Shown piece after piece: positions 44,976 to 54,022 of a stretch of DNA of 62,726 nt. The notes beneath the pieces were generated by a model. The model searched no databases. It worked only from the letters and a program-made list of their open reading frames with translations, and had not been told where the DNA came from. Source of the DNA: Bacteroidota bacterium (GTDB lineage Bacteria; Bacteroidota; Bacteroidia; Chitinophagales; Chitinophagaceae); assembly GCA_018267545.1 (NCBI GenBank), contig JAFDYG010000007.1, positions 1 through 62,726 of the forward strand, read 5' to 3'. The position numbers were made by a program, and so were the translations under genes. Numbering within the stretch: position 1 is the stretch's first letter; the number at the start of each line of letters is the position of its first letter.

Positions 44976-45548
44976 ATGAAACGTAAATCTTTCCTAAAAC
45001 TAACCCTGTCCGCATTGAGTGCGCTAGCCCTGCCGGTAATTGCCGTCGCCGCCCCTTTTTGGCGTCGCATCGGAAAAGGGTTTTTCGTCGCTGCCGGTAA
45101 AGACCGTGCCGACACTCCACTCGTGCTTTTCGAGGGCGACACTTTTTATTCGAAGATATCCACGAGCGACACCGACGGCTCACTCTATGTATACGAATCC
45201 AGCCGGATTAAGCCGGGCGGCCCTCCTCTTCATGTGCACTATGACCAGGACGAATGGTGGTTTATACTTCAGGGACAGTTTATGATAAAGGTTGGTGAAC
45301 AGGTTTACAATGTCCAGGCGGGAGATAGTGTTTTTGGCCCGCGGAAAGTGCCTCATTGCTTCGCAAAGGTCGGCGATGGAGAAGCCAAAATGCTGATGCT
45401 TTTTAGCCCTGCCGGAAAGATGGAAGCTTTTTTCACGGCCATGAGCAAAGGCGCCACAAAAGGCATGACTCCCGAACAGAATGCCCAGTTCAGAAAAGAT
45501 CATGGCTTCGAAGTGGTCGGCCCGCCCCTGACTTTCCTTAAACAATAA
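44976..45548 (+). CDS. Exported cupin-domain protein
   Basis: Start placed at MKRKSFLKLTLSALSALALP (44976), an evident signal peptide; the frame opens 14 codons earlier. The cupin core is clear: a metal-site region GGPPLHVHYDQDEWWFILQG, and the second motif with GPRKVPHCF. It probably binds a metal and a small molecule in the periplasm. The substrate is not known. No operon partner. Confidence 0.75.
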   Translation: MKRKSFLKLTLSALSALALPVIAVAAPFWRRIGKGFFVAAGKDRADTPLVLFEGDTFYSKISTSDTDGSLYVYESSRIKPGGPPLHVHYDQDEWWFILQGQFMIKVGEQVYNVQAGDSVFGPRKVPHCFAKVGDGEAKMLMLFSPAGKMEAFFTAMSKGATKGMTPEQNAQFRKDHGFEVVGPPLTFLKQ

Positions 45549-45661
45549 GCTGCCTAAGGAGGCTTTCGCCCTGACCAATTACCCTTATCGGAGAAGTGAT
45601 GATATCGTATTAACTGGCACACTTTTTTTATACGCTCATAGCACACCTTAAAACATCGACT

Positions 45662-46516
45662 ATGAAATGGCTGGGCGATAGAGAAAGCTCTAATGTGGAA
45701 GACCGCCGTGGCATTACAGGCGGACATGTAGCGGCAGGCGGGGGCATCGTGGGAATTATTATCTACTTGATTTATGCTTTCATGGGAGGCACAGGTATGC
45801 CTCAGCAGCTGCCCCAGGCCCCTGACCAAACCCAGACAACACCTCAAACACCTGAAGAAAAAGCAGCGGATGACCAGCAGGCAAAATTTGCCAAAGTCGT
45901 GCTGGCTGATACCGAGGATGTTTGGACCAAATTATTTTCCGACCAGGGAAAGACCTACCAGGACCCTACCCTGGTTTTATTCACCGACCAGGTCGAGTCG
46001 TCTTGTGGTTCTGCGAGCTCTGCGGCAGGGCCTTTTTACTGTCCCGGCGACCGGAAATTATACCTGGACCTTTCATTTTGCAAGGAATTGCGGGAGCGGT
46101 TCAAAGCCCCTGGCGATTTTGCCGTTGCCTATGTCATAGCTCATGAAGTAGGGCATCATATTCAAAATCTTAACGGTATATCGGCAAAGATGGAACGGCT
46201 GCGGTCGCAGGTAAGCAAAACTGAGTATAATAAATATTCCGTGAAATTGGAACTACAGGCCGATTTCCTGGCCGGGGTCTGGGCCCATCATGCAAATAAG
46301 ATGAAGAATATTCTGGAGCCAGGGGACATTGAAGAGGCACTTAAAGCAGCCAATGCCATAGGGGATGACAGGCTCCAAAAAGAGGCCACGGGGACTGTGG
46401 TCCCGGATGCCTTTACTCATGGCACCTCGGCTCAACGGGCGTATTGGTTTAAAAAGGGATTCGAGACAGGAGATATGAAACAGGGCGACACATTTAATGA
46501 TCCTTCGCTGAATTAG
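45662..46516 (+). CDS. YpfJ-type neutral zinc metallopeptidase
   Basis: A 284-residue protein of the putative zinc metallopeptidase family PF04228. One N-terminal transmembrane helix (GGGIVGIIIYLIYAFMGG) follows a WLGDRESSNVEDRRG motif. The zinc-binding HEVGHH motif (H161-E162-x2-H165) and the conserved LELQADFLAGVWAHH helix with the third ligand are intact. It is anchored in the inner membrane; its substrate is unknown. Confidence 0.92.
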   Translation: MKWLGDRESSNVEDRRGITGGHVAAGGGIVGIIIYLIYAFMGGTGMPQQLPQAPDQTQTTPQTPEEKAADDQQAKFAKVVLADTEDVWTKLFSDQGKTYQDPTLVLFTDQVESSCGSASSAAGPFYCPGDRKLYLDLSFCKELRERFKAPGDFAVAYVIAHEVGHHIQNLNGISAKMERLRSQVSKTEYNKYSVKLELQADFLAGVWAHHANKMKNILEPGDIEEALKAANAIGDDRLQKEATGTVVPDAFTHGTSAQRAYWFKKGFETGDMKQGDTFNDPSLN

Positions 46517-46529
46517 CAAAGCTTTTATA

Positions 46530-47879
46530 TTATCCATTGGCGCTTACACGCCAGATCGTATTTCCTGAATCATCAGCTACCAGCAATGACCCGTCATGCA
46601 TGACAGCAACGCTTACCGGTCGTCCATACACTTCCTTCTTTGATGCATCGGCAATAAAGCCGGTTAGGAAATCTTCCATATTACCCGCCGGGCGGCCTTT
46701 TTGAAAAGGAACGAACACCACCTTGTACCCTACCAGCTCGGACCGGTTCCAGGAACCATGCTGCCCGACGAAGGCCCCGTTTTGATAATGTCCGGGAAAA
46801 GATGCGCCACTGTAAAAACAAAGTCCGAGCGAAGCGGTATGAGCGCCGACCGGATAGTCGGGAACGATTGCCTTTTGTACCATATCCGGGCGGGGCTCAG
46901 CCTTCATCCTTGGATCGGGGTGCTGACCAAAGTATGACCACGGCCAGCCGTAAAAGCCACCTTCTCTGACAGACGTAATATAGTCCGGGACAAGGTCGTC
47001 ACCTAACTCATCCCGTTCATTCACTGCGGTCCACAATACTCCAGTACCGGGCTGGAAGTTAAGCCCGGCGGGATTGCGCAGGCCGGAAGCATAGATCTTT
47101 TCACCGGTTCCATCCAGTCCTACTTCGAGGATATCCGCCCTTCGGACCTCGTTCGCCATCCCGTGTTCAGCAACATTGCTTCCCGAGCCTACCGAAATAT
47201 AAATCTTGTCCTTCTTTTCATTGGTGACGATATTCCGTGTCCAGTGGTTGTTATAGCCTCCCGCCGGCAAAGACAGGATCTTCCCGCCAGGTGTCGTTAT
47301 AGCCGTGTCACCAGGATGATAATCATATTCCATCAGGCCGTCGGTGTTGGCAACGTAAAAATGATTGCCGATAATGAGCATCCCGAACGGCTTATTGAGC
47401 CCCGTAAGAAAGGTATAGCTCTGGGGATTTTTGGTCAGGTAGTTACGAAAGAGGGTAATCCGGTTCGCACTCTTACCCAGATTTTGGGACTTGCTTTTTG
47501 AAGACAGCGGAGCGAGCACCTTTTTAATTCCAGTGACCTCTGTGTTTGCTTCGGAAACAAAGACGTCTCCGTTGTCGGCGATGTATATAAAACGGGGATT
47601 ATCGAGCTTGCCGGCAAATTTTGTAACCGTAAAACCCGCAGGAGCGATAGGCGACTTCCCATCCGGCCAGCCAATCACCTTGCAGTAGTTCTCTGCCGAT
47701 TTGGTGGCAAAAGGCGGCGGCAGCGTATCCGGCTGCCGATTGAAGGCAACCCCGCCGGTAGCTGTCCTGCTCGTGTCCGATGCGGCAGCTCCAGTACTAT
47801 CCGATGGATGGGCGGCTCCATCGTTATTGTTACAGCTAAACAGAAATGTTACTATAGCTATTCCAACGATATATTTCAT
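46530..47879 (-). CDS. Sorbosone-dehydrogenase-like / PQQ-type beta-propeller lipoprotein
   Basis: A 449-residue protein with lipoprotein signal (IAIVTFLFSCNNND, lipobox Cys) and the beta-propeller pattern of the sorbosone dehydrogenase/glucose dehydrogenase family: TGLNKPFGMLIIGNHFYVAN, YASGLRNPAGLNFQPGTGVL, then VNERDELGDDLVPDY and GQHGSWNRSELVGYKV. It probably acts as a periplasmic or surface oxidoreductase for a sugar derivative. Cofactor binding cannot be judged by eye. It is convergent with the peptidase gene. Confidence 0.88.
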   Translation of the reverse strand: MKYIVGIAIVTFLFSCNNNDGAAHPSDSTGAAASDTSRTATGGVAFNRQPDTLPPPFATKSAENYCKVIGWPDGKSPIAPAGFTVTKFAGKLDNPRFIYIADNGDVFVSEANTEVTGIKKVLAPLSSKSKSQNLGKSANRITLFRNYLTKNPQSYTFLTGLNKPFGMLIIGNHFYVANTDGLMEYDYHPGDTAITTPGGKILSLPAGGYNNHWTRNIVTNEKKDKIYISVGSGSNVAEHGMANEVRRADILEVGLDGTGEKIYASGLRNPAGLNFQPGTGVLWTAVNERDELGDDLVPDYITSVREGGFYGWPWSYFGQHPDPRMKAEPRPDMVQKAIVPDYPVGAHTASLGLCFYSGASFPGHYQNGAFVGQHGSWNRSELVGYKVVFVPFQKGRPAGNMEDFLTGFIADASKKEVYGRPVSVAVMHDGSLLVADDSGNTIWRVSANG

Positions 47880-47964
47880 ACACGCTTTTAGGCAAAGAGT
47901 TGCAAACCGTGTACCCTAAGAGAAGGGCTAAGGTGGGCGGCAGGCGACATTTCTTCTAAAAAAT

Positions 47965-48000
47965 AAAGGGCAGGACTGCAATTTTCAGCCCTGCCCTTTT
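47965..48000 (-). terminator. Terminator of the DUF892 gene
   Basis: AAGGGCAGG and CCTGCCCTT form the stem of a hairpin with a 14-nt loop. It lies behind the stop of the DUF892 gene and carries T-runs on both strands. Confidence 0.7.
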
Positions 48001-48020
48001 GCCCGAAGTCAACCAATAAA

Positions 48021-48557
48021 TTATTCCGCCACTTCCTGGGCGGCTTCCCGATTAATCCCGCTGGTTGCGAGCTCGGTCAGCTTTTCATCCGCTTTCTTTT
48101 CTTCGGTCAGCGTCTGATGCAAGAGATCGGCAATTTCCTGCTGCCCCATGTCTTTTGCCAGTTGAACCAGCGCACCATAAGTGGCGATTTCGTAATGTTC
48201 GGCTTTCTGTCCTGCAAAGATCAGCCCTACGTCACGCTGAGCGGTGCCTTCTTCGGTTTCGTCAATGATTTCTTCCCCCTCCTCGGCTATTCCTTTCAGC
48301 GCGGGGCATTCCTTTGCTTCGGCCTTTTCACCGAGCAGCTCGAATACCTGCTCGACCCGGCTTACGTGTCCTTCCGTCTCGGTAAGGTGGCTTTCAAATG
48401 CCGCGCGAAGCTCATCGGAATGGGCGGCTTCGGCTAATTTTGGCAGCGTCTTCACCAGCTTCTTTTCGGCCCAATAGATATCCTGAAGCTGCTCCAGGAA
48501 AAATTCTTTCAATTTTGAATTCAGCGCGTCTCTGGCTGGATTTTGTTGTGTAGGCAT
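48021..48557 (-). CDS. Ferritin-like DUF892 (YciF-type) protein
   Basis: Start placed at MPTQQNPARDALN (48557); the frame opens 32 codons upstream without a good start. The 178-residue four-helix protein has the YciF family pattern (FFLEQLQDIYWAEKKLVKTL, FESHLTETEGHVSRVEQVFE, AGQKAEHYEIATYGALVQLA). The E, E-x2-H residues form the di-iron site. YciE/YciF proteins respond to stress. The coding region ends in a Lys/Glu-rich helix. Confidence 0.9.
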   Translation of the reverse strand: MPTQQNPARDALNSKLKEFFLEQLQDIYWAEKKLVKTLPKLAEAAHSDELRAAFESHLTETEGHVSRVEQVFELLGEKAEAKECPALKGIAEEGEEIIDETEEGTAQRDVGLIFAGQKAEHYEIATYGALVQLAKDMGQQEIADLLHQTLTEEKKADEKLTELATSGINREAAQEVAE

Positions 48558-48658
48558 GGTATGGTATTTAAATTGGTTTACAGAGATTCGCCAAATAATT
48601 GTTCCATCCGCTGGTATTTTAATTGAGGGCCTTGAACTCAAATCATAAAACATAGATT

Positions 48659-48755
48659 ATGGCAAAGTATTCAAAAACCGCAGGCGATAGCCATCGGCTT
48701 GTCGGAGGCCCTTAAAGAAGGCGCGAAAGTTCCCAAGAAAGCTTCAAAGAAATAA
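48659..48755 (+). pseudogene. Remnant of a small DUF6496-like protein gene
   Basis: The sequence opens ATGGCAAAGTATTC (MAKYSK), then in another frame continues KPQAIAIGLSEALKEGAKVP, KKASKK and a TAA stop. Full-length relatives of about 60 residues begin MAKYSKK and end QAIAIGLSEARxxGAKVPKK. The middle is deleted and the frame broken, so this is a decayed gene with both ends left. Confidence 0.7.
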
Positions 48756-48832
48756 GAGCCTGCTGTTATATCCCGGGGGTTCAAATCCGACGTGGAAAAA
48801 GTCCCCCAGTTTGGGAATTGCATCTACCTTGC

Positions 48833-49324
48833 TTATCCCTGTTTCCTGATAACACTGATATCTCCGTTTCGCTCCTGGACGATTTCTTCCACATTATCCA
48901 GGGTGTCCTCGTTGAGCCGTTGCCTTACACTCTCCAACAGATCTTTTTCGCTTATGCGGGCCTGCCTGAGGTTTCGATCGTTGGGGCAGCCATTTGCATA
49001 TAAAGAAATCGCGTCTCCTTTGATCCACCTTCCAATTGTCTCGTTGTACAGGCTTACCCAAGCTAATATCCGATGAATCAATACAAACGTCAGGCAGGCC
49101 AGGGTAGTACCTATAAAAGGCGAGGCTCCGACTACTACCCGGCTGAAGATGGACCCCAGCATGATGACGATCACATTGTCAAATGCCGACTTCTTACCGA
49201 AGGTTCGGATGCCCGCAACACGGATCAGGATCAGCGTAAGAAAAAAGCTTACAATCGAACGGCTGACCATTTGAAAGGCCGTTAGATCACGGCCCTGCCC
49301 GAAGATAGAATAGATGATGTCCAT
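48833..49324 (-). CDS. DUF421 (YetF/YcaP-like) membrane protein
   Basis: A 163-residue protein with two or three N-terminal membrane helices (SRSIVSFFLTLILIRVAGIR, VVVGASPFIGTTLACLTFVL) and a short cytoplasmic domain with the conserved pattern ISEKDLLESVRQRLNEDTLD. That fits the YetF/DUF421 family. Role unknown. It is divergent from the ppa gene. Confidence 0.88.
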   Translation of the reverse strand: MDIIYSIFGQGRDLTAFQMVSRSIVSFFLTLILIRVAGIRTFGKKSAFDNVIVIMLGSIFSRVVVGASPFIGTTLACLTFVLIHRILAWVSLYNETIGRWIKGDAISLYANGCPNDRNLRQARISEKDLLESVRQRLNEDTLDNVEEIVQERNGDISVIRKQG

Positions 49325-49411
49325 AAAAGACCATTTTGTCTATGTCCGACCGCAAATATTGGCCCGGTTTTTTAGGCCCGCAAAGTATAAGTTCACCTAT
49401 AAATTCAGTGT

Positions 49412-49906
49412 ATGTCCTGTTTTGAAGTTGTAATCGAAACCCCGAAGGGAAGCGCGCAGAAATATGACTATGTTCCCCATACTCCGTTTTTCAAGCTTAG
49501 CAAGATTCTGCCGGCCGGTATGGTCTTCCCCTATGACTTTGGTTTTATCCCGAAAACAAAGGGAGAAGACGGTGACCCATTAGACGTCATTGTCATTTCG
49601 GAGTTCAATTCTTTTCCCGGGGTCATCATAAAATGCCGCATCATCGGCGGCATCAAGGCGGAGCAATCGGAGAAAAAGGACAAGAAAGAAATGGTTCGAA
49701 ACGATCGTTTTCTCGCCGTCCCCAAATGCTCTAACATTTTTCAGGATGTGTCTGAAGCAAAGCACCTGCCCAAGCAGACTATGCGGCAACTGGAAGAGTT
49801 CTTTGTGGATTATAATAAGCTGGAAGGTAAAAAATTTACTGCCCTGAAAATGATGTCGGCAACGGAAGCCGAAAAACAGATCGAAAGCCAGATAATCGAG
49901 CTTTGA
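49412..49906 (+). CDS. ppa: Inorganic pyrophosphatase
   Basis: A 164-residue soluble family I pyrophosphatase: MVFPYDFGFIPKTKGEDGDP then LDVIVISE, the metal-binding aspartate site with the D-x-x-D pattern, plus C-terminal EEFFVDYNKLEGKKF. It hydrolyses pyrophosphate to drive biosynthesis. It is shorter than some relatives at the N-terminus, but the core is complete. Confidence 0.85.
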   Translation: MSCFEVVIETPKGSAQKYDYVPHTPFFKLSKILPAGMVFPYDFGFIPKTKGEDGDPLDVIVISEFNSFPGVIIKCRIIGGIKAEQSEKKDKKEMVRNDRFLAVPKCSNIFQDVSEAKHLPKQTMRQLEEFFVDYNKLEGKKFTALKMMSATEAEKQIESQIIEL

Positions 49907-49946
49907 GCGTCATGGCATAATTCTTTAGTATTCTCTATAAAACAGA

Positions 49947-50534
49947 ATGAAAGCTACTCTGCTCCTGGCTACCTTAAAGAAGAACGAGCCCTCCAACACT
50001 GAAGCTCTTGCCGAATTCTTTATCAAAAGACTGTCAGTGATCGGCATAGAGTGCGAAACGATTAAACTGGTGAACTTTGCCATTCTGCCGGGCACCAATG
50101 CCGATATGGGAGAAGGAGACGAGTGGCCTTCCATCCAACAAAAACTGGAGGCTTCGGACATCATCCTGTTTGCCACCCCGATCTGGTGGAACGTTCATTC
50201 CTCGGAAATGCAAAAAGTAGTCGAACGGCTCGACAACATTCACGATGAAATACTGGCAGGCAAGCCATCCCGTCTCGATGATAAAGTAGGCGGCATCATC
50301 ATTACAGGAGATTCGGACGGCGCAGAGCAACTGATCGCCAATCTATCCAACTTTCTAAACGCGATAGGCATTCTTATACCGCCTTACGCAACGCTATCGG
50401 TCCTTTGGGAAGGACATAAAAAAGGAGAAATCAAGCCCAAAAAAGATCTTCAGAAATATTACGAAGACGAATATGGAAAAGTCGCCGACAAAATGGCCCA
50501 GCAGCTTATCAGGTATGCGAAGCTGAGATCGTGA
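49947..50534 (+). CDS. Flavodoxin-like NAD(P)H-dependent FMN reductase
   Basis: A 195-residue protein with flavodoxin-like fold: a start MKATLLLATLKKNEPSNTEA, FMN-binding segment IILFATPIWWNVHSSEMQKV, and DKVGGIIITGDSDGAEQLIA. It resembles NADPH-dependent FMN reductases of the WrbA/ArsH-like groups. The reaction partner is unknown. It lies 40 bp behind ppa on the same strand. Confidence 0.8.
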   Translation: MKATLLLATLKKNEPSNTEALAEFFIKRLSVIGIECETIKLVNFAILPGTNADMGEGDEWPSIQQKLEASDIILFATPIWWNVHSSEMQKVVERLDNIHDEILAGKPSRLDDKVGGIIITGDSDGAEQLIANLSNFLNAIGILIPPYATLSVLWEGHKKGEIKPKKDLQKYYEDEYGKVADKMAQQLIRYAKLRS

Positions 50535-50592
50535 TATAGCGTTATTTTAAAAACTGCCCCATTCTTTGTCTAACTGGGAGTTGTATTGTAGC

Positions 50593-50616
50593 AAAAGCCC
50601 TCTTACGAGGGCTTTT
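50593..50616. terminator. Bidirectional terminator
   Basis: AAAAGCCCTC-TTAC-GAGGGCTTTT between the reductase (plus) and the SDR gene (minus). Confidence 0.85.
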
Positions 50617-50649
50617 CTATTTTCCATAACCAAAACAAGAATCTACCAG

Positions 50650-51564
50650 TTACGGCTGACCTGCACCGCCCGAAGCGCCGTAGATCTGACCGGTGGTAAA
50701 GCTCGAACCCGATTCCGCCAGCTGTACGTAGATCCCCGCCAGCTCCGCAGGCTGACCGGGGCGTCCAAATACGGTCTGTCCGCCAAATTTCTTTAATTTC
50801 TCCTGCGAGGCGCCGCCGCTTACCTGTAGCGGTGTCCAGATGGGGCCGGGGGCAACTCCATTGACCCGAATGCCTTTGGGTCCAAGCTGCCTGGCCAGGG
50901 ACTTCACATAGTTCATTGTCGCCGCTTTTGTCTGGGCGTAGTCGTACAGATCAGGCGATGGATCATACGCCTGCTCGGAAGTCGTACCGATAATCGCAGA
51001 GCCCGGCTTCAAATATGGAAGCGCCGCCTTTATAATCCAAAAAGGAGCGTAAATATTCGTTTTCATCGTCGCGTCGAAGTCCTCGGTCGTCAGGTCCAGA
51101 ATAGATGCCCTGGTTTGCTGGCGTGCGGCATTACAAACTATAATATCCAAACCGCCAAGCTCGATGACAGCCTGCTCAACCAGCTTCCGGCAAAAGGCCT
51201 CCTCACGCAGGTCTCCCGGAATAGCTACCCCTTTGCCGCCCGCAGCCCGAATAAGCTCGATCACCTCCTTTGCATCCGGTTCTTCCGTGGGGAAATAATT
51301 GATCGCAACATCCGCTCCTTCTCTTGCATAGGCAATAGCGGCGGCTCTACCCATTCCTGAATCCCCTCCTGTTATCAGCGCCTTCCTTCCTTTCAACCTA
51401 CCCGATCCTTTATAGGTTTTCTCGCCATGATCGGGTACGGGGTCCATCCGGCCCGCCAGTCCCGGCCATGGCTGAGACTGGTTGTTAAATGGAGGTTTTG
51501 GATACTTCTCTATTGGGTCTTCGAGTCCTATTGATTGTTCTGATTTCCCTGAGACTATTTCCAT
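50650..51564 (-). CDS. SDR-family oxidoreductase
   Basis: A 304-residue protein with TGGDSGMGRAAAIAYAREGA (cofactor motif TGxxxGxG), NAG-type segment IVCNAARQQTRASILDLTTE and catalytic Y-x3-K in YDYAQTKAATMNYVKSLARQ. The N-terminal 40-residue extension (QSIGLEDPIEKYPKPPFNNQ) is typical of the YhdF/YghA-type SDR group. The substrate is unknown. Confidence 0.92.
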   Translation of the reverse strand: MEIVSGKSEQSIGLEDPIEKYPKPPFNNQSQPWPGLAGRMDPVPDHGEKTYKGSGRLKGRKALITGGDSGMGRAAAIAYAREGADVAINYFPTEEPDAKEVIELIRAAGGKGVAIPGDLREEAFCRKLVEQAVIELGGLDIIVCNAARQQTRASILDLTTEDFDATMKTNIYAPFWIIKAALPYLKPGSAIIGTTSEQAYDPSPDLYDYAQTKAATMNYVKSLARQLGPKGIRVNGVAPGPIWTPLQVSGGASQEKLKKFGGQTVFGRPGQPAELAGIYVQLAESGSSFTTGQIYGASGGAGQP

Positions 51565-51611
51565 ATTGACATTTTGTTAATGCGCTTCAAAGCATGTGCC
51601 ACCGCTGTTTA

Positions 51612-52847
51612 CTAAGTCTTAGCTTTATTCTCCTTCTCTTTCTTCTTCTGCTCTTCCTTTTTCTTTTTCTCCTCCCGCTTCTTTTCCTTCTTCTGCTCCC
51701 GCTTCTCCTTTTTAGTAAGCGGCTTGCCGCCGGAGGCTTTATAGGCCTTTTCCATTTTGGTCGGTTCCTTCCCGTCCCCGACCGTTCCAATATTGATAGA
51801 GTTCTCCAGCGAGGGGTAAAGCGCTTGTATAAAGGCATTGCGAAGCAGCTGTCCTACGATATACCAGACATTGATATCCGGGTCCTTTAGATTTCCTTCA
51901 AATTCGGCGCGGGTCGCCAGCTGGTCTTTGCTATGATTCTTAAAAACCCAGGTCACCGCGCTGATCACTGCTTTATAGGCCAGCTTGAGGGGATGGTCTT
52001 TGTCTTCCTGCCAGTTGATGACTTTTAAATCTTTGATAATAGGTTTTGTATATCCCTTGATAGCATAATCCCTGGCAGCTGCCTCAGTGTAAATACTTAT
52101 ATCACCCTGCTTAACGTCGAAATTTCCATACGCCTGCAGGAAGGGATTGAGATTGGAAAGCTCGAGCCCGACAAGCTCGGCCTTTGCCTCGAAGGTCGGC
52201 GCCTTATTGAGTGCATCCATCTTCATATGAAGCGTAGCCTTTCCCCCGTATACGTCGGCCGTAGCCTCGATCGGAGAAGGAAGAAGCTCTTTCTGATGCC
52301 TGGCATTGGACAGGTTTTCAGCCAGGATGTGAACGTTCTTTGTAAAAATGTCCACCTTCGGGCTGCTATAAAAATCGCGGTAATGTATTTCCCCATTGAA
52401 GATCTCGAACCGGTTGAGTTTAAATGGAATCAGATGGTCCACCACTTCGGTCCAGGACTTGTCGATTTTTGTCTGCGAGGTCGCTTCCGTCGGCCCCTTG
52501 GCAAAGTTCAAAATCGGGTGCTGCACCTCGATCTCGGCTGCTACGGACCCATGAAATAAGGCTCCCCACTCTACCGACAGATCTATGGCATTCGCACTGA
52601 AAAAAGGTACCGGTACTTTCCCATCGGTCTTATCCAGCCGTATGCCCTTGATCGTATACGCACCCCGTATCAGCGCAACGTCTATGTCGTCGACGTGCCC
52701 GGAATATCCCTTTATCAGCGTCAGCTGCCGGTTCACATACCGGAGCAATATCGAGGGCAGCATCAGCCGGAATACGATCAGGGCAACCAGCAATGCACCA
52801 CAAATGCTATAGACTATCTTCCTTCTTCTGGTCATCTTTTTCCTCAT
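51612..52847 (-). CDS. DUF748/AsmA-like membrane-anchored protein with a Lys-rich tail
   Basis: A 411-residue protein: an N-terminal transmembrane helix (IVYSICGALLVALIVFRLML) and an AsmA/DUF748-like repeat region (GHVDDIDVALIRGAYTIKGI). Its last 40 residues are almost only Lys, Glu and Arg (for example TKKEKREQKKEKKREEKKKK). DUF748 proteins are envelope proteins linked to lipid transport. The poly-charged tail is probably flexible or a coiled coil and may bind nucleic acid or membrane. Confidence 0.75.
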   Translation of the reverse strand: MRKKMTRRRKIVYSICGALLVALIVFRLMLPSILLRYVNRQLTLIKGYSGHVDDIDVALIRGAYTIKGIRLDKTDGKVPVPFFSANAIDLSVEWGALFHGSVAAEIEVQHPILNFAKGPTEATSQTKIDKSWTEVVDHLIPFKLNRFEIFNGEIHYRDFYSSPKVDIFTKNVHILAENLSNARHQKELLPSPIEATADVYGGKATLHMKMDALNKAPTFEAKAELVGLELSNLNPFLQAYGNFDVKQGDISIYTEAAARDYAIKGYTKPIIKDLKVINWQEDKDHPLKLAYKAVISAVTWVFKNHSKDQLATRAEFEGNLKDPDINVWYIVGQLLRNAFIQALYPSLENSINIGTVGDGKEPTKMEKAYKASGGKPLTKKEKREQKKEKKREEKKKKEEQKKKEKENKAKT

Positions 52848-52907
52848 ATATCGGAAAATGCAAAAAAATTGCCATTGAACCCAATAGAGAAATGCTATCT
52901 TCCAGCT

Positions 52908-53303
52908 ATGATTAAAAAGCTGCTTCTAGTTGATGACGATCCCGATGATGTTACAACGTTTTTTGACGCAGTCAAAGAATTGGATACTGAAATTATATTG
53001 CAGCACACTCCGAATGGTGTCCAGGCCTTAGAAATCTTATCAGATGAGCATATAAGTGCTCCTGACATAATTTTCCTGGATGTCAACATGCCCAGCCTGA
53101 ACGGATGGCAATGCCTCAGAGAGATCAAAAACATTGCGAGGGCGAATACCATACCGATCATCATGTACTCAACGGCTAATCTTAGCCAAAATGCAATTTC
53201 TCCAGCCGATGTCGGGGCCGCTGCATTCTATCAAAAAAGCAATTCATTCGCGGAGCTTAAGAATACGTTGAGGCACATTCTTGTCAGATATATGGGATTG
53301 TAA
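52908..53303 (+). CDS. Stand-alone response-regulator receiver domain
   Basis: Start placed at MIKKLLLVDDDPDDVTTFFD (52908); the open frame extends 71 codons upstream into antisense of the DUF748 gene. A 131-residue receiver domain: an acidic pocket (VDDDPDD), phosphorylation site in IIFLDVNMPSLNGWQCL and switch Lys in FYQKSN. No output domain. Such CheY-like proteins usually act in multi-component phosphorelays; its kinase is not nearby. Confidence 0.9.
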   Translation: MIKKLLLVDDDPDDVTTFFDAVKELDTEIILQHTPNGVQALEILSDEHISAPDIIFLDVNMPSLNGWQCLREIKNIARANTIPIIMYSTANLSQNAISPADVGAAAFYQKSNSFAELKNTLRHILVRYMGL

Positions 53304-53563
53304 ATCTTTATAATAGCGGCGGGGGGAAAATAATCCACACTTTATGGATCATGCTGTACTGAAAAGGGCTGTAGTCGCCTGGGTAGCCGACTGGAACAAA
53401 CCATAAAGCCCGGCTGGTCAAAGTCTTTACTCCCGCCCGCCAAGCAGGCGTTCGCAACGAATAGCGTATAACACTCTGCCAATCAAAAACCTGTGCGGGG
53501 AACTGGCATATGGTTTGAGCCATATATTATACTCACTACCAAACTTAAATCTTTTCTTCATTT

Positions 53564-54016
53564 ATGAGTAATCTGCAATCGACACCTTATAGCCGTGTTA
53601 TCCTTTGCGATGACGACGAAGATGAGGCGCTGATCTTTAAAATGGCCCTGGGTGAGAAGCTGCCACTCGATTTGATATATATACAGGAAAGCCTTGAACT
53701 GCTGCGCTATCTGGCCAATCCGGAAAATAAACCCGACTTAATATTCCTTGATGTTTCGATACCGCGTGTTAACGGTATCGAATGTCTGACGTTTATCCGA
53801 ACTATGCAACACCTAGATGACGTACCAGTGGTCATGATTTCAACCAACACTACTTCCGACATGATCGACACAGCCTTACAGAAAGGCGCCAATTATTATA
53901 TTGGAAAGGCATCTACAGCTAACGATTACAAAGCGGATTTAGAAACTGTGTTTGGCTATTCCAGGGAGCAGCTGCTGCATCTGACTCCGGGATCTTCCCT
54001 ACCAAAGGCTTCTTAA
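53564..54016 (+). CDS. Second stand-alone receiver domain
   Basis: A 150-residue receiver: acidic pocket (VILCDDDEDEALIF), phospho-aspartate in LIFLDVSIPRVNGIECL, switch Lys within YYIGKASTANDYKADLE. It lacks an effector domain, like its neighbour at 52908, and is not closely similar to it. The pair may answer to the same unlinked hybrid kinase. Confidence 0.88.
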   Translation: MSNLQSTPYSRVILCDDDEDEALIFKMALGEKLPLDLIYIQESLELLRYLANPENKPDLIFLDVSIPRVNGIECLTFIRTMQHLDDVPVVMISTNTTSDMIDTALQKGANYYIGKASTANDYKADLETVFGYSREQLLHLTPGSSLPKAS

Positions 54017-54022
54017 AAATAT

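Noticed and set aside
53308-53523. 71-codon minus-strand frame between the two receiver genes
   Set aside because: No ribosome site or family; composition unlike neighbours.
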